Positions 34,582 to 44,229 of a stretch of 64,000 bases of DNA are shown piece by piece; positions within the stretch are counted from its first letter, which is position 1, and each line of letters begins with the position of its first letter. Origin of the DNA: Lachnospiraceae bacterium (GTDB lineage Bacteria; Bacillota; Clostridia; Lachnospirales; Lachnospiraceae); the NCBI GenBank assembly GCA_014239155.1, contig JAAZZQ010000078.1:51407-115406 (forward strand), read 5' to 3'. The position numbers and the translations under genes are program-made. A model generated the notes under the pieces. That model saw nothing but the letters and a program-made list of their open reading frames with translations. It had not been told where the DNA came from and ran no database searches.

Positions 34582-35073
34582 TCAAAAGTATCGCTCCATC
34601 AGCGGTTTCAGTTTATATGCCAACATTCCTATCAGGCAGCCAGTCACAAGTCCTGCGGTCAACAAAACTGGAATATACAATGTTATCCTTAAATTCTGTA
34701 CCACCAGGACTGCAACTGCCAATTGTCCCAGATTATGACTCACTCCGCCAGCAATGCTAACTCCTGTAACAGAAAACCAGTTTGTTTTTTTTAAAAGAAG
34801 CATTGTCCCTAAGCTTAGCATTCCTCCTACAAGACTGTAAATCATCATAGACATACTACCGAACAAAAAAGAAACAAGTACAATGCGCATCACCTGTATC
34901 GCAAACACTTGACCTGCGGGAAACTGATACAGCGCTAGAACAATAACAATATTTGCAATGCCAAGCTTTACCCCCGGCAATCCAAAATGAAATGGAATTA
35001 ATGCCTCCACATATCCAAATATCATTGCCAGCGTAGTCAATATGGCGCAGTACGCTACGCTTTTTGTCTTCAT
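34582..35073 (-). CDS. Gx transporter family membrane protein
   Basis: 163 residues with about five hydrophobic helices, of the Gx transporter/heptaprenyl-diphosphate-synthase component I family. Markers: EALIPFHFGLPGVKLGIANI near the N-terminus and GGVSHNLGQL in the middle. Family members resemble ECF-type S components; substrate unknown. ATG 35073 behind AGAGGTGG; the frame opens 19 codons earlier inside the upstream gene. It follows a NusG-II protein gene, a pairing seen repeatedly in Clostridia near RNF or ApbE genes. Confidence 0.83.
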   Translation of the reverse strand: MKTKSVAYCAILTTLAMIFGYVEALIPFHFGLPGVKLGIANIVIVLALYQFPAGQVFAIQVMRIVLVSFLFGSMSMMIYSLVGGMLSLGTMLLLKKTNWFSVTGVSIAGGVSHNLGQLAVAVLVVQNLRITLYIPVLLTAGLVTGCLIGMLAYKLKPLMERYF

Positions 35074-35119
35074 ATCCACCTCTATCCTAAAACACTCTAA
35101 CAAAACCAAAAAATACTTT

Positions 35120-35491
35120 TTATGGGACAATTACATCTACTTGCCCCGAATGCTGCTCTCCTATTACTTCAATCACCAACTTGTGCGGCAGACAAATAAT
35201 TGTTTGACCATTATTTTGAATTGGTTTATACGCTATACAATATTTGTCCGGGCAATCTGCTTCATCCATATATGCAGATCCACTTTGTATGATAACTCTA
35301 TTGTATCCTAATGTATCATTGATTGTAATGGTTTGATTTTGAGATAGATTATACTCCCCATATAATTTGCCATCTATTGTAATGTGAATAACTTCTCCTG
35401 CGTGTCTCCAAACTGGCAAAATCATCTGCGCAGATATCACTATAATCAAAATGATTGTAGCAATTAATAGAAAATCTCTTTTTTGAAACAT
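35120..35491 (-). CDS. NusG domain II-containing membrane-anchored protein
   Basis: 123 residues: one N-terminal membrane helix (FLLIATIILIIVISAQMIL), then an extracellular NusG_II domain with the conserved CPDKYC pair and CLPHKLVIEV. Function is unknown. It is translated from ATG 35491 (AAAGG 4-8 bases upstream). It is 46 bases upstream of the Gx transporter gene and probably co-transcribed. Confidence 0.82.
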   Translation of the reverse strand: MFQKRDFLLIATIILIIVISAQMILPVWRHAGEVIHITIDGKLYGEYNLSQNQTITINDTLGYNRVIIQSGSAYMDEADCPDKYCIAYKPIQNNGQTIICLPHKLVIEVIGEQHSGQVDVIVP

Positions 35492-35640
35492 ATTACCTTT
35501 TCCCTGCTTGCCGCGTTCCATGCCCCTATCTTATCTATATAAGTTGTACATCAAAAAATGACATGTTTCCTTTTCATGCCATTTCTAAAGAAATCACATT
35601 ATGCGACATTGAATGTACTGGCGGATTTTTCAAACATATC

Positions 35641-36588
35641 CTAGTACGAAATAATCTCATATCCGTCCTCTGTGACTAAAATCTGTATCTCCCATTGCGC
35701 TGAAGGCAAGCCGTCCTCAGTATAGACCGTCCATCCATCATCATCCGAAATATATATATCTTCTTTTCCCATATTAATCATAGGCTCAATTGTAAAAACC
35801 ATTCCCGGCACCATCAACATTCCAGTATCCTTTTGACAGACATAACTAACCCACGGGTCCTCATGAAATTCAAGACCGACACCATGTCCGCCAATCTCCC
35901 GCACCACAGAATAACCATTCTGCACTGCAAACTCGTGAATCGCAGCACCCATATCCCCGATTTTTCTCCACGGCTGAATATATTGCAGACCAATTTCCAG
36001 ACTTTGTTTGGTAATCTCCACCAGACGCCTCTTCTCCGCAGAGACATTTCCTATACAATACATTCTTGAGGAATCCGAAAAATAGCCTTTGTATTTTGTA
36101 GACACATCTACATTCACAATATCCCCATCCTTTAAAATTTCGTTTTTGGACGGAATCCCATGACATACAACATTATTAATAGAAGTACAAACACTCTTTG
36201 GATACCCCTCATAATTCAAGGTTGCTGCAATTGCATTGTACTTTTTAGTAATAGTACACACCCAATTATCAATTTCCTGCGTTGATATTCCTGCCTGAAT
36301 ATGCTCGTCAATATAATTCAAAATTTCTATGTTAATCTTCGCACTTTCACGAATCCCTTGTACTTGCACAGGGTTTTTAATAATACGCCTCGGTGGTACT
36401 AAAATACATTTATGCCTGTATTCATCAAGTTTTTCATCAAAAGAACAATGACACTTTTTATACTTTTTGCCACTTCCACACCAACAATCGTCATTTCGTC
36501 CCAGCTTTTCTTCCGCTTCTATCTCAAAAGAGTTTTTATTGGATACCTTCTTGCGCATTAAATTATATTCCAAAATACTTTTTTGCAT
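35641..36588 (-). CDS. map: Type I methionine aminopeptidase with SEC-C zinc motif
   Basis: Removes initiator Met from nascent proteins. 315 residues: an N-terminal SEC-C zinc motif (CWCGSGKKYKKCHC near residue 35), then the MetAP fold with the metal ligands in DVSTKYKGYFSDSS (two Asp), GGHGVGLEFHEDP (His), FTIEPM (Glu) and the last Glu in SAQWEIQIL. The start at 36588 has GGGAG 8 bases upstream; the frame extends 8 codons further. The SEC-C extension marks the MetAP subclass found beside a shorter housekeeping copy in many Clostridia. Confidence 0.94.
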   Translation of the reverse strand: MQKSILEYNLMRKKVSNKNSFEIEAEEKLGRNDDCWCGSGKKYKKCHCSFDEKLDEYRHKCILVPPRRIIKNPVQVQGIRESAKINIEILNYIDEHIQAGISTQEIDNWVCTITKKYNAIAATLNYEGYPKSVCTSINNVVCHGIPSKNEILKDGDIVNVDVSTKYKGYFSDSSRMYCIGNVSAEKRRLVEITKQSLEIGLQYIQPWRKIGDMGAAIHEFAVQNGYSVVREIGGHGVGLEFHEDPWVSYVCQKDTGMLMVPGMVFTIEPMINMGKEDIYISDDDGWTVYTEDGLPSAQWEIQILVTEDGYEIISY

Positions 36589-36775
36589 CGCTTTGTCTCC
36601 CGTTTTCACCATATCTTTTTAAGGTCGTTGGCCCCCTATTGCAAGCACCAAGTTATACAAAACCAACTGTAATTTCTATCTTACACTTAGTTTCGTGATA
36701 TGGCAAGAAAAAATTACGATTCACGGGGAATGCACATAAACTGCACGTTTTGTAAAAACATAATTAAAAAAACTA

Positions 36776-37978
36776 TCATTTGAGCATTTCCGAATGATTG
36801 ACAATCGACGTATTATACAAAAACAAGATATCTGCTTCTGCAAAATCTACATATGTTCCAATTCGTGTGGAATCAATATAGCGCAAATCAATTAGAACAA
36901 TCTCCCTATACGCCTCCAGTAAAAGAGGCGCAAGACTGCTTGTATAAGAATCACGAAACAAAATCAGCCGTTTTTGTGAAGACGCTTTTGGACTTCTAAT
37001 AACTTGCAAGGAAGACGCACCGCCCACAAAGATATCATACTTGTCAAGGCTCTTTCCATCCTCAAGTTTTTCTGTCTGATAAACCATCTTCCAAACTGCT
37101 CCTTGCTCATCTGGCAGCATCACTGTTGTGGTCTTTTTCCCGCTTTGCATATTTTCCTCTAGGCTCCACACCCGCGCGGCATCCGTCACTTCACTTGTGA
37201 GATACACCATCGTATCTGGTTCCATAGGAAGTGCTGCCTGACCATAGTAAACACCATAAAAATTTTTGATTTTATTTTCTGTAAATGTTTCTTGACTATC
37301 CGTAGAAAAAGATAAAAGTCCTACCACACCGAGCGCGTCTGCAACATGGCATGCGACACCGAGAATCCGCTCTTGACGCCAGTGTGTATCTGTGTAATAA
37401 TAGTCGTCGATTGACAATTCTGACATAATATCCATATATTGAAACGCTGCATCCGGAACGTCATCTGCACTGAGCGCTTGCGATAGAAGGTCGATTATAC
37501 GCTTATAATCCATTGATGGAAAACCATTTTGTTGTGCCAAAAAATAGTTTTTATCCGGCACAATGGCATACCAAACTGTCTGTTCTGGAAAATATTGCTG
37601 TCGAAGTCCTTTCATCTTGTCCGAAAGCCTCTTAACTGATGCCTCATTTAGCGGATATTCCAATTTTGACGCATGACCATCCACAACATAAATATCATTA
37701 TTTTCTTTCTGTTGCAATATATCATAGGCAAAAGACGCTTTAATGCGTCGAAGTCCATCTCGAAATGGGAAGTGGTCGAGCAGATATTTTTCTGTATCGT
37801 CCATAAAAGACTTATCCATCAAATTTTTTACCGTCAGTTTAGGTTTCTCCGCCAAACGACGGCGCTCAGCGCTAGAAATAGCCTTCTTGGGAGAAATTAT
37901 CATAATCACCATCACACTTACCAGACAGAAAACAAAACCATAGATTGTGATATATTGTTTCCACTTACTTTCTTTCAC
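36776..37978 (-). CDS. DHHW-family SGNH-like protein (polymer O-acylation partner)
   Basis: 400 residues: an N-terminal membrane anchor (~9-29) and an extracellular domain of the DHHW/AlgX-AlgJ type. The signature DTHW is at 197-200; FRDSYTSSLAPLL near 345 matches the catalytic Ser region. GTG start behind GGGAGG. It follows an MBOAT gene by 54 bases; MBOAT plus DHHW proteins together transfer acyl groups to extracellular polysaccharide, as AlgI with AlgJ/AlgX do. The polymer is unknown. Confidence 0.85.
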   Translation of the reverse strand: MKESKWKQYITIYGFVFCLVSVMVIMIISPKKAISSAERRRLAEKPKLTVKNLMDKSFMDDTEKYLLDHFPFRDGLRRIKASFAYDILQQKENNDIYVVDGHASKLEYPLNEASVKRLSDKMKGLRQQYFPEQTVWYAIVPDKNYFLAQQNGFPSMDYKRIIDLLSQALSADDVPDAAFQYMDIMSELSIDDYYYTDTHWRQERILGVACHVADALGVVGLLSFSTDSQETFTENKIKNFYGVYYGQAALPMEPDTMVYLTSEVTDAARVWSLEENMQSGKKTTTVMLPDEQGAVWKMVYQTEKLEDGKSLDKYDIFVGGASSLQVIRSPKASSQKRLILFRDSYTSSLAPLLLEAYREIVLIDLRYIDSTRIGTYVDFAEADILFLYNTSIVNHSEMLK

Positions 37979-38032
37979 AAAGCTACCTCCCGAAAATCAA
38001 AAATGCATTCTAAACGATACTTCAAACACGCT

Positions 38033-39520
38033 CTAAAATCGGAAATACAAAAACGGATTAAAAGAACCATCAATTAAATAGGCCGTGCAGAGCACCATCA
38101 CACAGAGCACCATTGCACTTGTCAATACATATATTATTTTGTTTCCAATCCTAACTGTTTGCAACCTTTCTTGCAGCTTTGTCCAAATCCACAATGGCAG
38201 CGGCGTTGAACCAAGTAGACCAACACACAATATTATCATCCGATTGCGCATCACATATGCATACACTGCATGCTCCACGCTCCCCAAATTGTGAGCAATA
38301 TGGCTTCCCTGCGCAAACAATGCTTGTATATCTGCCACGGCATTGGATAAGCTATCATTATGAAATATCAAAAAACTTATCAGTATTATAAAAATTACAT
38401 ATCCATGTTTTACAATACCTATCAATGCCTTTGCCAAATCTTTTTTTAAAACACTTTTACTGTCCATTGCACTGCCAGAATTTTTCCTATTGCCAAACAG
38501 CCTCCCCACTCCTTTTTCCATAACAAGCAGCACCGCAAACAAAAGTCCCCACACTATAAAGTTCCATCCAGCTCCATGCCACAACCCAGTAAAAAGCCAA
38601 ACTACAAAAATATTCAGTATCCATCTTGGCATACAAACTCGGTTTCCTCCCATTGGAATATAAACATAGTCCCGAAACCATGCGCCAAGTGTGATGTGCC
38701 ACCGTCGCCAGAACTCAGTAACGCTTTGAGAAATAAACGGATATCTAAAATTTTCTGGGAACGAAAAACCAAAAATGCCGCCTAACCCAATCGCCATGTC
38801 TGAATACCCTGAAAAATCAAAATATATCTGCAACGACACTGCGATTGCATATGCCCATGACAGTGTTAGATTGCGCTGACTAAGCGCCGCAACCTCCGCC
38901 ACAAACTCACCAATAACATTGGCAATCAATACTTTTTTGCCCAACCCAACCACAAAGCGCACTAGGCCCTGCCCAAAGCTTTTATGAAATTTAGAAAAAT
39001 CAATGCCTTTTGTAAGTGTTTGTTCAATCTCGCTGTAACGGACAATGGGTCCTGCAACCAACTGCGGAAAAAGCGTCACATATGCCGCATAAGTAACAAG
39101 GTTTTTTTGTCGCTTTACCCTGCCACAGTACACATCCACACAGTAACTTACAATCTGAAACGTATAGAACGAAATACCAATTGGAAGCGCAATGGTCTTT
39201 GTCCGAATACCAAATATTGTGTCCATAAAAAAATGAAAATATTTAAAATAAAATAACGCTGCAAATGGCAAAAGAACAGACAGAATATAGAATATTCCGG
39301 CTGCCCTTCTTTCCCGAAATCTGTCCACAAACCACAAAAGCACATAGGAAATCACAATCTGCGCAAGCATGAGAAGAACGTACACTGGTTCTCCCCATGC
39401 ATAGAACAGAAGCGACATTACAAGCAATACTAAATTCTTCCCTTTCTGCGGCACAAAAAAATAAAATATTATGGTCAATGGCAGAAACAAATATAAAAAT
39501 GTAATACTGGAAAAAAGCAT
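38033..39520 (-). CDS. MBOAT-family O-acyltransferase (module 1)
   Basis: 495 residues, polytopic, AlgI/DltB-like. It shows LLFYAWGEPVYV, FPQLVAGPIVRY, FDFSGYSDMAIGLG, EFWRRWHITLGAWFRDYVYIPMGG and the catalytic His in LWHGAGWNF (about residue 322). It moves acyl groups across the membrane to surface polymers. It is downstream of a DUF4358 lipoprotein and upstream of a DHHW protein, a recurrent Lachnospiraceae trio. ATG behind AGGAGAGG. Confidence 0.95.
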   Translation of the reverse strand: MLFSSITFLYLFLPLTIIFYFFVPQKGKNLVLLVMSLLFYAWGEPVYVLLMLAQIVISYVLLWFVDRFRERRAAGIFYILSVLLPFAALFYFKYFHFFMDTIFGIRTKTIALPIGISFYTFQIVSYCVDVYCGRVKRQKNLVTYAAYVTLFPQLVAGPIVRYSEIEQTLTKGIDFSKFHKSFGQGLVRFVVGLGKKVLIANVIGEFVAEVAALSQRNLTLSWAYAIAVSLQIYFDFSGYSDMAIGLGGIFGFSFPENFRYPFISQSVTEFWRRWHITLGAWFRDYVYIPMGGNRVCMPRWILNIFVVWLFTGLWHGAGWNFIVWGLLFAVLLVMEKGVGRLFGNRKNSGSAMDSKSVLKKDLAKALIGIVKHGYVIFIILISFLIFHNDSLSNAVADIQALFAQGSHIAHNLGSVEHAVYAYVMRNRMIILCVGLLGSTPLPLWIWTKLQERLQTVRIGNKIIYVLTSAMVLCVMVLCTAYLIDGSFNPFLYFRF

Positions 39521-39535
39521 CGGTGCCTCTCCTAT

Positions 39536-40144
39536 TTATATTGGATTCGCCTTTTCAAGCTTATCTGAAACTTTCATATTTCGCGCCTCAGCCGCCGCAA
39601 TCGCTTTCTCAAGCACTGTGGAGGCTGTATCCTGATATCCCATCACAAAAAAAATATCATTGCCGACCAACACTGCGTACTGTTGTTCTGCTGTCACACA
39701 AACCCACTTTGACGGATTGATATTGTCCATAAGCTGCTGACGGATCGCTTCCGCATCCGCGTCATCTGTAGTTCTGATGTACACAGCACTATAAGCTGTC
39801 GAAGTCATCATAGACTCAGACAGATAAATTCCTGCAATGCCGTCCAAGTCCGTCAGACCCGTATGATATGAAATCATATCGGTATCCCCTAAGTCAAGCT
39901 CTGTTGTCATCACTTCCATTGGGAGCAGGTCTTCTGCCACGCCCCCATATACTTCATCCATAAATGCAGAAACTTCATCTACGCTGTTTAAATGCACCAT
40001 TCCTGCTGTGTCTACATTCTCCTGCGTCGGCACCTCATCTGAAGTTCTGTCACTCCTATTACCGCAACCTGTCAGCATTGACAGAGAAAGTGTCATTAAA
40101 ATTGCAGCTAATCCTATCTTATTCATTATTTTCCTTTTCTTCAT
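39536..40144 (-). CDS. DUF4358 lipoprotein
   Basis: 202 residues. Lipoprotein signal MNKIGLAAILMTLSLSMLTGC ends at a lipobox Cys near residue 27; the mature part is an acidic DUF4358 domain (FMDEVYGGVAEDLLPMEVM, then two alpha/beta halves). Function unknown, but it is regularly encoded with MBOAT acyltransferases. ATG behind AAGGAGGAG. First gene of acylation module 1, downstream of the anti-sigma gene. Confidence 0.83.
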   Translation of the reverse strand: MKKRKIMNKIGLAAILMTLSLSMLTGCGNRSDRTSDEVPTQENVDTAGMVHLNSVDEVSAFMDEVYGGVAEDLLPMEVMTTELDLGDTDMISYHTGLTDLDGIAGIYLSESMMTSTAYSAVYIRTTDDADAEAIRQQLMDNINPSKWVCVTAEQQYAVLVGNDIFFVMGYQDTASTVLEKAIAAAEARNMKVSDKLEKANPI

Positions 40145-40270
40145 ACAAATTTACTCCTCCTTTTAAAATTGCCTCTCGAAATCTCCCCTCCAAAAACTCT
40201 GGGAGTGCATCTGACATTCCTATTGTTACCGTGATTTTTCATAAGTATTCATTAAAATATATTGTTAAAA

Positions 40271-41011
40271 TTACTGCTTCTCAACTGTCTGTAAAATATA
40301 GATAATCTCTTCTTCCTCACTGTATGATGTATTATTAGTAATCGTGAGTTTATAGGGTTGGGACTCTATGAGTGTTATCATATTCTCTTCGGGCAACGCA
40401 GCACTAAAAATTTTGATTTCACTACCCACCTGCACAGCTGCACTTTGTGATTCAATCACCCTAACTGTATACAGAATACCATTATCTCTGCCAATATCAC
40501 TTCCAAGAATTTCTGCTGTGACAGTAAAGCTGCCTCTTTCTTGTTCTACTGTTGCCTCCGGAATATCCATGTTAGAACTTTTGCCTGCTTTTTCTGACAC
40601 AACTGCACTTGAACGATCACCTACACTATCTGTTGTAACTGTATTCAAGCGATTGCCTGCACCATCAAATTCTTCATTCATAGCAGCTGGGCTAATGCCT
40701 TCCTCCAACACTGTCTCATCCTCAACCCCAGCTGCTGCTTCTGGTGCACCCCCCGCAGATGCTGCATTGTCAAACACAATATCAAGCTTGTTGCCACTAA
40801 CAGGAAAATATTTCATAATGACAGGAATACTTAATGCCACACACGCAGCCGCAAACCCTACCCATATCTTACTGCCGCGCTTTATTTTGACAAAAATCTC
40901 TTGGTGCGAACACACTGTTTTTTCCTCTATCCCTGCTTCAATGCGTGCCCACAAATCTGGCGCTTCACTGTTCATGAGTGCCTTATATTCTTTTTCCAAA
41001 TCCTTACTCAT
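40271..41011 (-). CDS. Membrane-anchored anti-sigma factor
   Basis: 246 residues: a cytoplasmic N-terminal part (~1-46), one membrane helix (~47-66, IWVGFAAACVALSIPVIM), then a Ser/Ala/Glu-rich extracellular stretch and a C-terminal beta-rich domain. Overlap with the ECF sigma gene and single-span topology indicate an anti-sigma factor. ATG 41011 has AAGGAG 8 bases upstream; an ATG 6 bases earlier is too close to it. No HxxxCxxC zinc motif is visible. It holds the sigma factor until an envelope signal arrives, by analogy. Confidence 0.75.
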   Translation of the reverse strand: MSKDLEKEYKALMNSEAPDLWARIEAGIEEKTVCSHQEIFVKIKRGSKIWVGFAAACVALSIPVIMKYFPVSGNKLDIVFDNAASAGGAPEAAAGVEDETVLEEGISPAAMNEEFDGAGNRLNTVTTDSVGDRSSAVVSEKAGKSSNMDIPEATVEQERGSFTVTAEILGSDIGRDNGILYTVRVIESQSAAVQVGSEIKIFSAALPEENMITLIESQPYKLTITNNTSYSEEEEIIYILQTVEKQ

Positions 41012-41537
41012 AACCATATCTCCTTAACTTTTTGATTGCATTTTGATATCGCCAAGTTACTGTTCCAAGTGGAATTTTAAGAATATCTGCTATCTCCTGA
41101 AAAGTTAACTCTCCCATAATTTTTAAATTCACAACTTCCCGCTCATTAGGCTTTAACGCGTCAAGCGCCTGCCGCAACCCCATATCTGAGAGAACCTCCA
41201 TCTCAACACACGTATCTGATGCTGTTTCTGTCATCGTATCTGCAAAATCTTCTGTTAAAATCTCCCGCTTCGTCTTTCTCATAAGGTCAATCCCCATATT
41301 GCGGGCAATTGCCGCCATCCATGCTCGATGCCCATTCCCACCACGGTATGTATCTGCAAGTCGCCATAATTTCATAAAAAACTCACTGGTGACATCCTCT
41401 GCATCCTCACGGTTTGATACAGTCTGAAGTACAATGGAATAAATATATCCCAGATACGCCTCATAAATTTCATGCAATGCACCCTTATCGCCGGATTTCA
41501 TGCGCTCCATGCACGCATCGAACTGTTTCTCCTCCAC
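41004..41537 (-). CDS. ECF RNA polymerase sigma factor
   Basis: 177 residues: sigma-2 region (YLGYIYSIVLQTVSNREDAEDVTSEFFMKLW) and sigma-4 region (LKPNEREVVNLKIMGELTFQEIADILKIPLGTVTWRYQNAIKKLR). GTG start behind GGGAGGGGG. It overlaps the anti-sigma gene by 8 bases. It is placed between the two MBOAT modules, so may control surface-polymer acylation; that is inferred from position. Confidence 0.93.
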   Translation of the reverse strand: MEEKQFDACMERMKSGDKGALHEIYEAYLGYIYSIVLQTVSNREDAEDVTSEFFMKLWRLADTYRGGNGHRAWMAAIARNMGIDLMRKTKREILTEDFADTMTETASDTCVEMEVLSDMGLRQALDALKPNEREVVNLKIMGELTFQEIADILKIPLGTVTWRYQNAIKKLRRYGYE

Positions 41538-41627
41538 ACAGACCCCCTCCCGGTACTCTATATACGTTTATTCTCGTGTATTTTTATGGTACTTTTTATC
41601 TATTTTAATTTATTTTTTATCGGATGA

Positions 41628-42743
41628 TTACTTGATGAAAATCGGATCTTGAAACACCTCGCAGTAACGCTCTGCGCGCTCCCAGATCACAACATCTGGC
41701 TGATATCGGTCCAGCATATTATATTGAAAATCCCGCGCATCCTCCCAGTAAACTTCCTTATAATATCCCTTACAAATCTGTGACAGAAATCCGCCGAAGG
41801 AATCTCCAACATACAATAATACTTGATCATGATATTGTGCTTTGTCAGCTGATTCTGGTTCGAACGCATATACGGTATCAATATTGTACTTGCCTGTCAA
41901 ACCTGCAAGCATAACCAAATCACCAGAATAGTCTGTCGCATCTGTCCGAAAACGAACGGAATCTATCTCTGCATGTGTGCCGTACACTGTTCTAAAAAAT
42001 TCCTGCATATTTACAAAAGCCCCGATTTGATTGCTATGAGAATCCGTACTGTAATAGAGTTGCACCTTGTCCTTGTTTGCCATCAGCGCATCCTTGGGAT
42101 ACACAAACACCAAATCTGTATTCTCATTTAGATAGTTTGCTAGTTGTTCTCCACGGGAAATTTTATTGACTCTTGCAATGGTATCTGGCATATTCTCTGC
42201 GTAAATAATCTCTTTATTGGGAATGCACATTGTATAAAACTCAATATTTCTCATTGCCAGATGTTCTCTTGTCGCCACGAGATTTGCAGCGATTGCCGCC
42301 ATCTCCTCCTCTGTAAAATGATTGATTCCCATATAGTCCCAGATAGGGTGCCCGTCAAGTTCTGTCTTATAGAAAAACATATTATTTTTTCCCATAAGCG
42401 TCTGTGTAGACTCAATATAGGTCCCTCCCGTGAGGAGTGAAGTCAACTCTGTATTAAAACCAATTAGCTTTGTCCGCCCAAACAAACTATCCGTAAACTG
42501 ATTAATACTTTTTTGCAGTTTGGCAAATCCTGTCTCTTTTGGCATGCTGTTTTCTGTATTATCTTTCGTGTCTGCCTGTGTTCCATTCGCCAGAGTTCCG
42601 TTCTGCTCCAAAATTGCTTGTTCTTCATCTGTCAGTTCATTTTCTTGCTGACTTGGCAGCAGATTGCGCACCACAGTCACAAGTGGTATCACCAATATAA
42701 AAATAAGAAAAGCAATTGTAATCCATTTGTCCCTGTTCTTCAT
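41628..42743 (-). CDS. AlgX/AlgJ-like SGNH protein (acylation module 2)
   Basis: 371 residues: N-terminal membrane anchor (WITIAFLIFILVIPLVTVV), a Gln/Thr/Asn-rich linker, then an SGNH-hydrolase-like domain with TDSHSNQIG (Asp/His motif) and LLYVGDSFGGFL (catalytic Ser). ATG 42743 has GGAAAGG upstream; the frame extends 16 codons into a 29-bp inverted-repeat element, so that longer start is artefactual. It is the partner of the MBOAT gene just upstream. Confidence 0.83.
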   Translation of the reverse strand: MKNRDKWITIAFLIFILVIPLVTVVRNLLPSQQENELTDEEQAILEQNGTLANGTQADTKDNTENSMPKETGFAKLQKSINQFTDSLFGRTKLIGFNTELTSLLTGGTYIESTQTLMGKNNMFFYKTELDGHPIWDYMGINHFTEEEMAAIAANLVATREHLAMRNIEFYTMCIPNKEIIYAENMPDTIARVNKISRGEQLANYLNENTDLVFVYPKDALMANKDKVQLYYSTDSHSNQIGAFVNMQEFFRTVYGTHAEIDSVRFRTDATDYSGDLVMLAGLTGKYNIDTVYAFEPESADKAQYHDQVLLYVGDSFGGFLSQICKGYYKEVYWEDARDFQYNMLDRYQPDVVIWERAERYCEVFQDPIFIK

Positions 42744-42775
42744 TTCATTTTCTGTCCTTTCCAACGTCTCAAAAC

Positions 42776-42804
42776 GTAACAGTTCAGACAAGCTGACCTG
42801 TTAC
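42776..42804. mobile_element. 29-bp minimal GTAA inverted-repeat element with 8-bp target duplication
   Basis: GTAACAGTTCAG and its near-complement CTGACCTGTTAC are separated by only 5 bases and flanked by CTCAAAAC on both sides (42768-42775, 42805-42812). Same terminal sequence as the 187-bp element at 23911. It lies between the MBOAT and AlgX-like genes. Confidence 0.75.
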
Positions 42805-42818
42805 CTCAAAACTATCCA

Positions 42819-44228
42819 TTAGAAATTAAAGTATATAAACGGGTTGTACGCATTGTTGCAGATAAACGATACACTGACTAACAGACACACCACAATGCCT
42901 ACAGCGTAAACAATTTGCCATATTTGACTATTTTTTAACTTCGCGTCAATCCACGGCATAATGGGCGCACAGCCAATAATTGCAAATACAAAGTATATCC
43001 AGTTCTGCGCGATATATGCCCAGACCGCCTTGTCAATAATTCCCTTTGCGCCTATGCCAAACATTGCCTTAATGTACAAAAAAGCATTTCCCATACCTGT
43101 TGAGCGAAAGATCACCCAGCCAATCATGACTAGTACCATTGTGTAGAGATGCCCCCACCAATAATTTTTCTTGCTGAGCCCTGTTAGCTTCTCAGCAGTC
43201 AAAATTACAAAATACATCAATCCCCACGCAATAAAAGTCCAGTTTGCACCGTGCCACATTCCTGTTAAAAGCCACACAACAAAGAGATTTAACACCAGCC
43301 TTGGCTTAGAAACCCTGCTGCCCCCCATTGGAAAATACACATAATCCCGAAACCATGTCTGCATAGAAATATGCCATCTGCGCCAGAACTCTGATACAGT
43401 TTTGGAAATATAAGGATAGTTAAAATTTTCCTCAAAATGAAAACCAAACATCTGCCCAAGACCAATTGCCATATCCGAATATCCTGAAAAATCAAAAAAG
43501 ATTTGCAGTGTATATGCGATTGCGCCGAGCCAAGCCATGCCCATAGAAGCCTGAAATTCATGATTGATAATCAGCCCAAACGCATTGTCCGCAATCACTG
43601 CCATATTGTTTGCAACAAGCACCTTCTTGCCAAGACCAATACAAAATCTAGTCACACCCGCTGAAAAGTCTGCAAACGTCTCAACCCGATGCCCAATCTG
43701 GTCCGCAATTGTCTCATAGCGCACAATTGGTCCCGCAATTAACTGCGGAAACAGTGCGATATATAATCCTACCTGCAAAGGATTTCTCTGCACTTTGCCG
43801 CGGCGCCGATACACATCAATCACATAGGACATTGCCTGAAATGTGTAAAACGAAATTCCAATTGGCAATGGCACAATTGGCACTGGAATATTTGTGCGCA
43901 GAAAGCGGTTAATCTGCAACACTGTAAATTCACTGTACTTAAACCACCCCAATGTTCCAATATTAACTGCCACTAACAGTATAAACAATATTGTAACCAC
44001 TACTTTTTTATCCCGAAACACATCCACATAAATGCCAAAAATCCAGTTTATTAAAATCGTTGCAATCATCAAAAAAACATATGTCGGCTCACCCCATGCA
44101 TAGAAAAAGAGACTTGCAACCAACAGAAATATATTTTTTAGCGTTTTTGTCTTTCTCAGCAGCGCGTAGTACACCACCAGCACAATCGGAAAAAATACAA
44201 ACAAAAAAACCTCACTTGGGAAAAGCAT
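42819..44228 (-). CDS. MBOAT-family O-acyltransferase (module 2)
   Basis: 469 residues, polytopic, AlgI-like: LFFYAWGEPTYVFLM, FPQLIAGPIVRYETI, FDFSGYSDMAIGLGQMFGF, EFWRRWHISMQTWFRDYVYFPMGG and the catalytic His in MWHGANWTF. It closely resembles the module 1 enzyme, so the pair probably arose by duplication. ATG follows the dapF stop by one base, so it is co-transcribed with manC and dapF. Confidence 0.95.
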   Translation of the reverse strand: MLFPSEVFLFVFFPIVLVVYYALLRKTKTLKNIFLLVASLFFYAWGEPTYVFLMIATILINWIFGIYVDVFRDKKVVVTILFILLVAVNIGTLGWFKYSEFTVLQINRFLRTNIPVPIVPLPIGISFYTFQAMSYVIDVYRRRGKVQRNPLQVGLYIALFPQLIAGPIVRYETIADQIGHRVETFADFSAGVTRFCIGLGKKVLVANNMAVIADNAFGLIINHEFQASMGMAWLGAIAYTLQIFFDFSGYSDMAIGLGQMFGFHFEENFNYPYISKTVSEFWRRWHISMQTWFRDYVYFPMGGSRVSKPRLVLNLFVVWLLTGMWHGANWTFIAWGLMYFVILTAEKLTGLSKKNYWWGHLYTMVLVMIGWVIFRSTGMGNAFLYIKAMFGIGAKGIIDKAVWAYIAQNWIYFVFAIIGCAPIMPWIDAKLKNSQIWQIVYAVGIVVCLLVSVSFICNNAYNPFIYFNF

Positions 44229-44229
44229 T

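Noticed and set aside
42744-42791. Longer N-terminus for the AlgX-like protein
   Set aside because: The extra 16 codons lie in the 29-bp inverted-repeat element and the good ribosome binding site belongs to ATG 42743.
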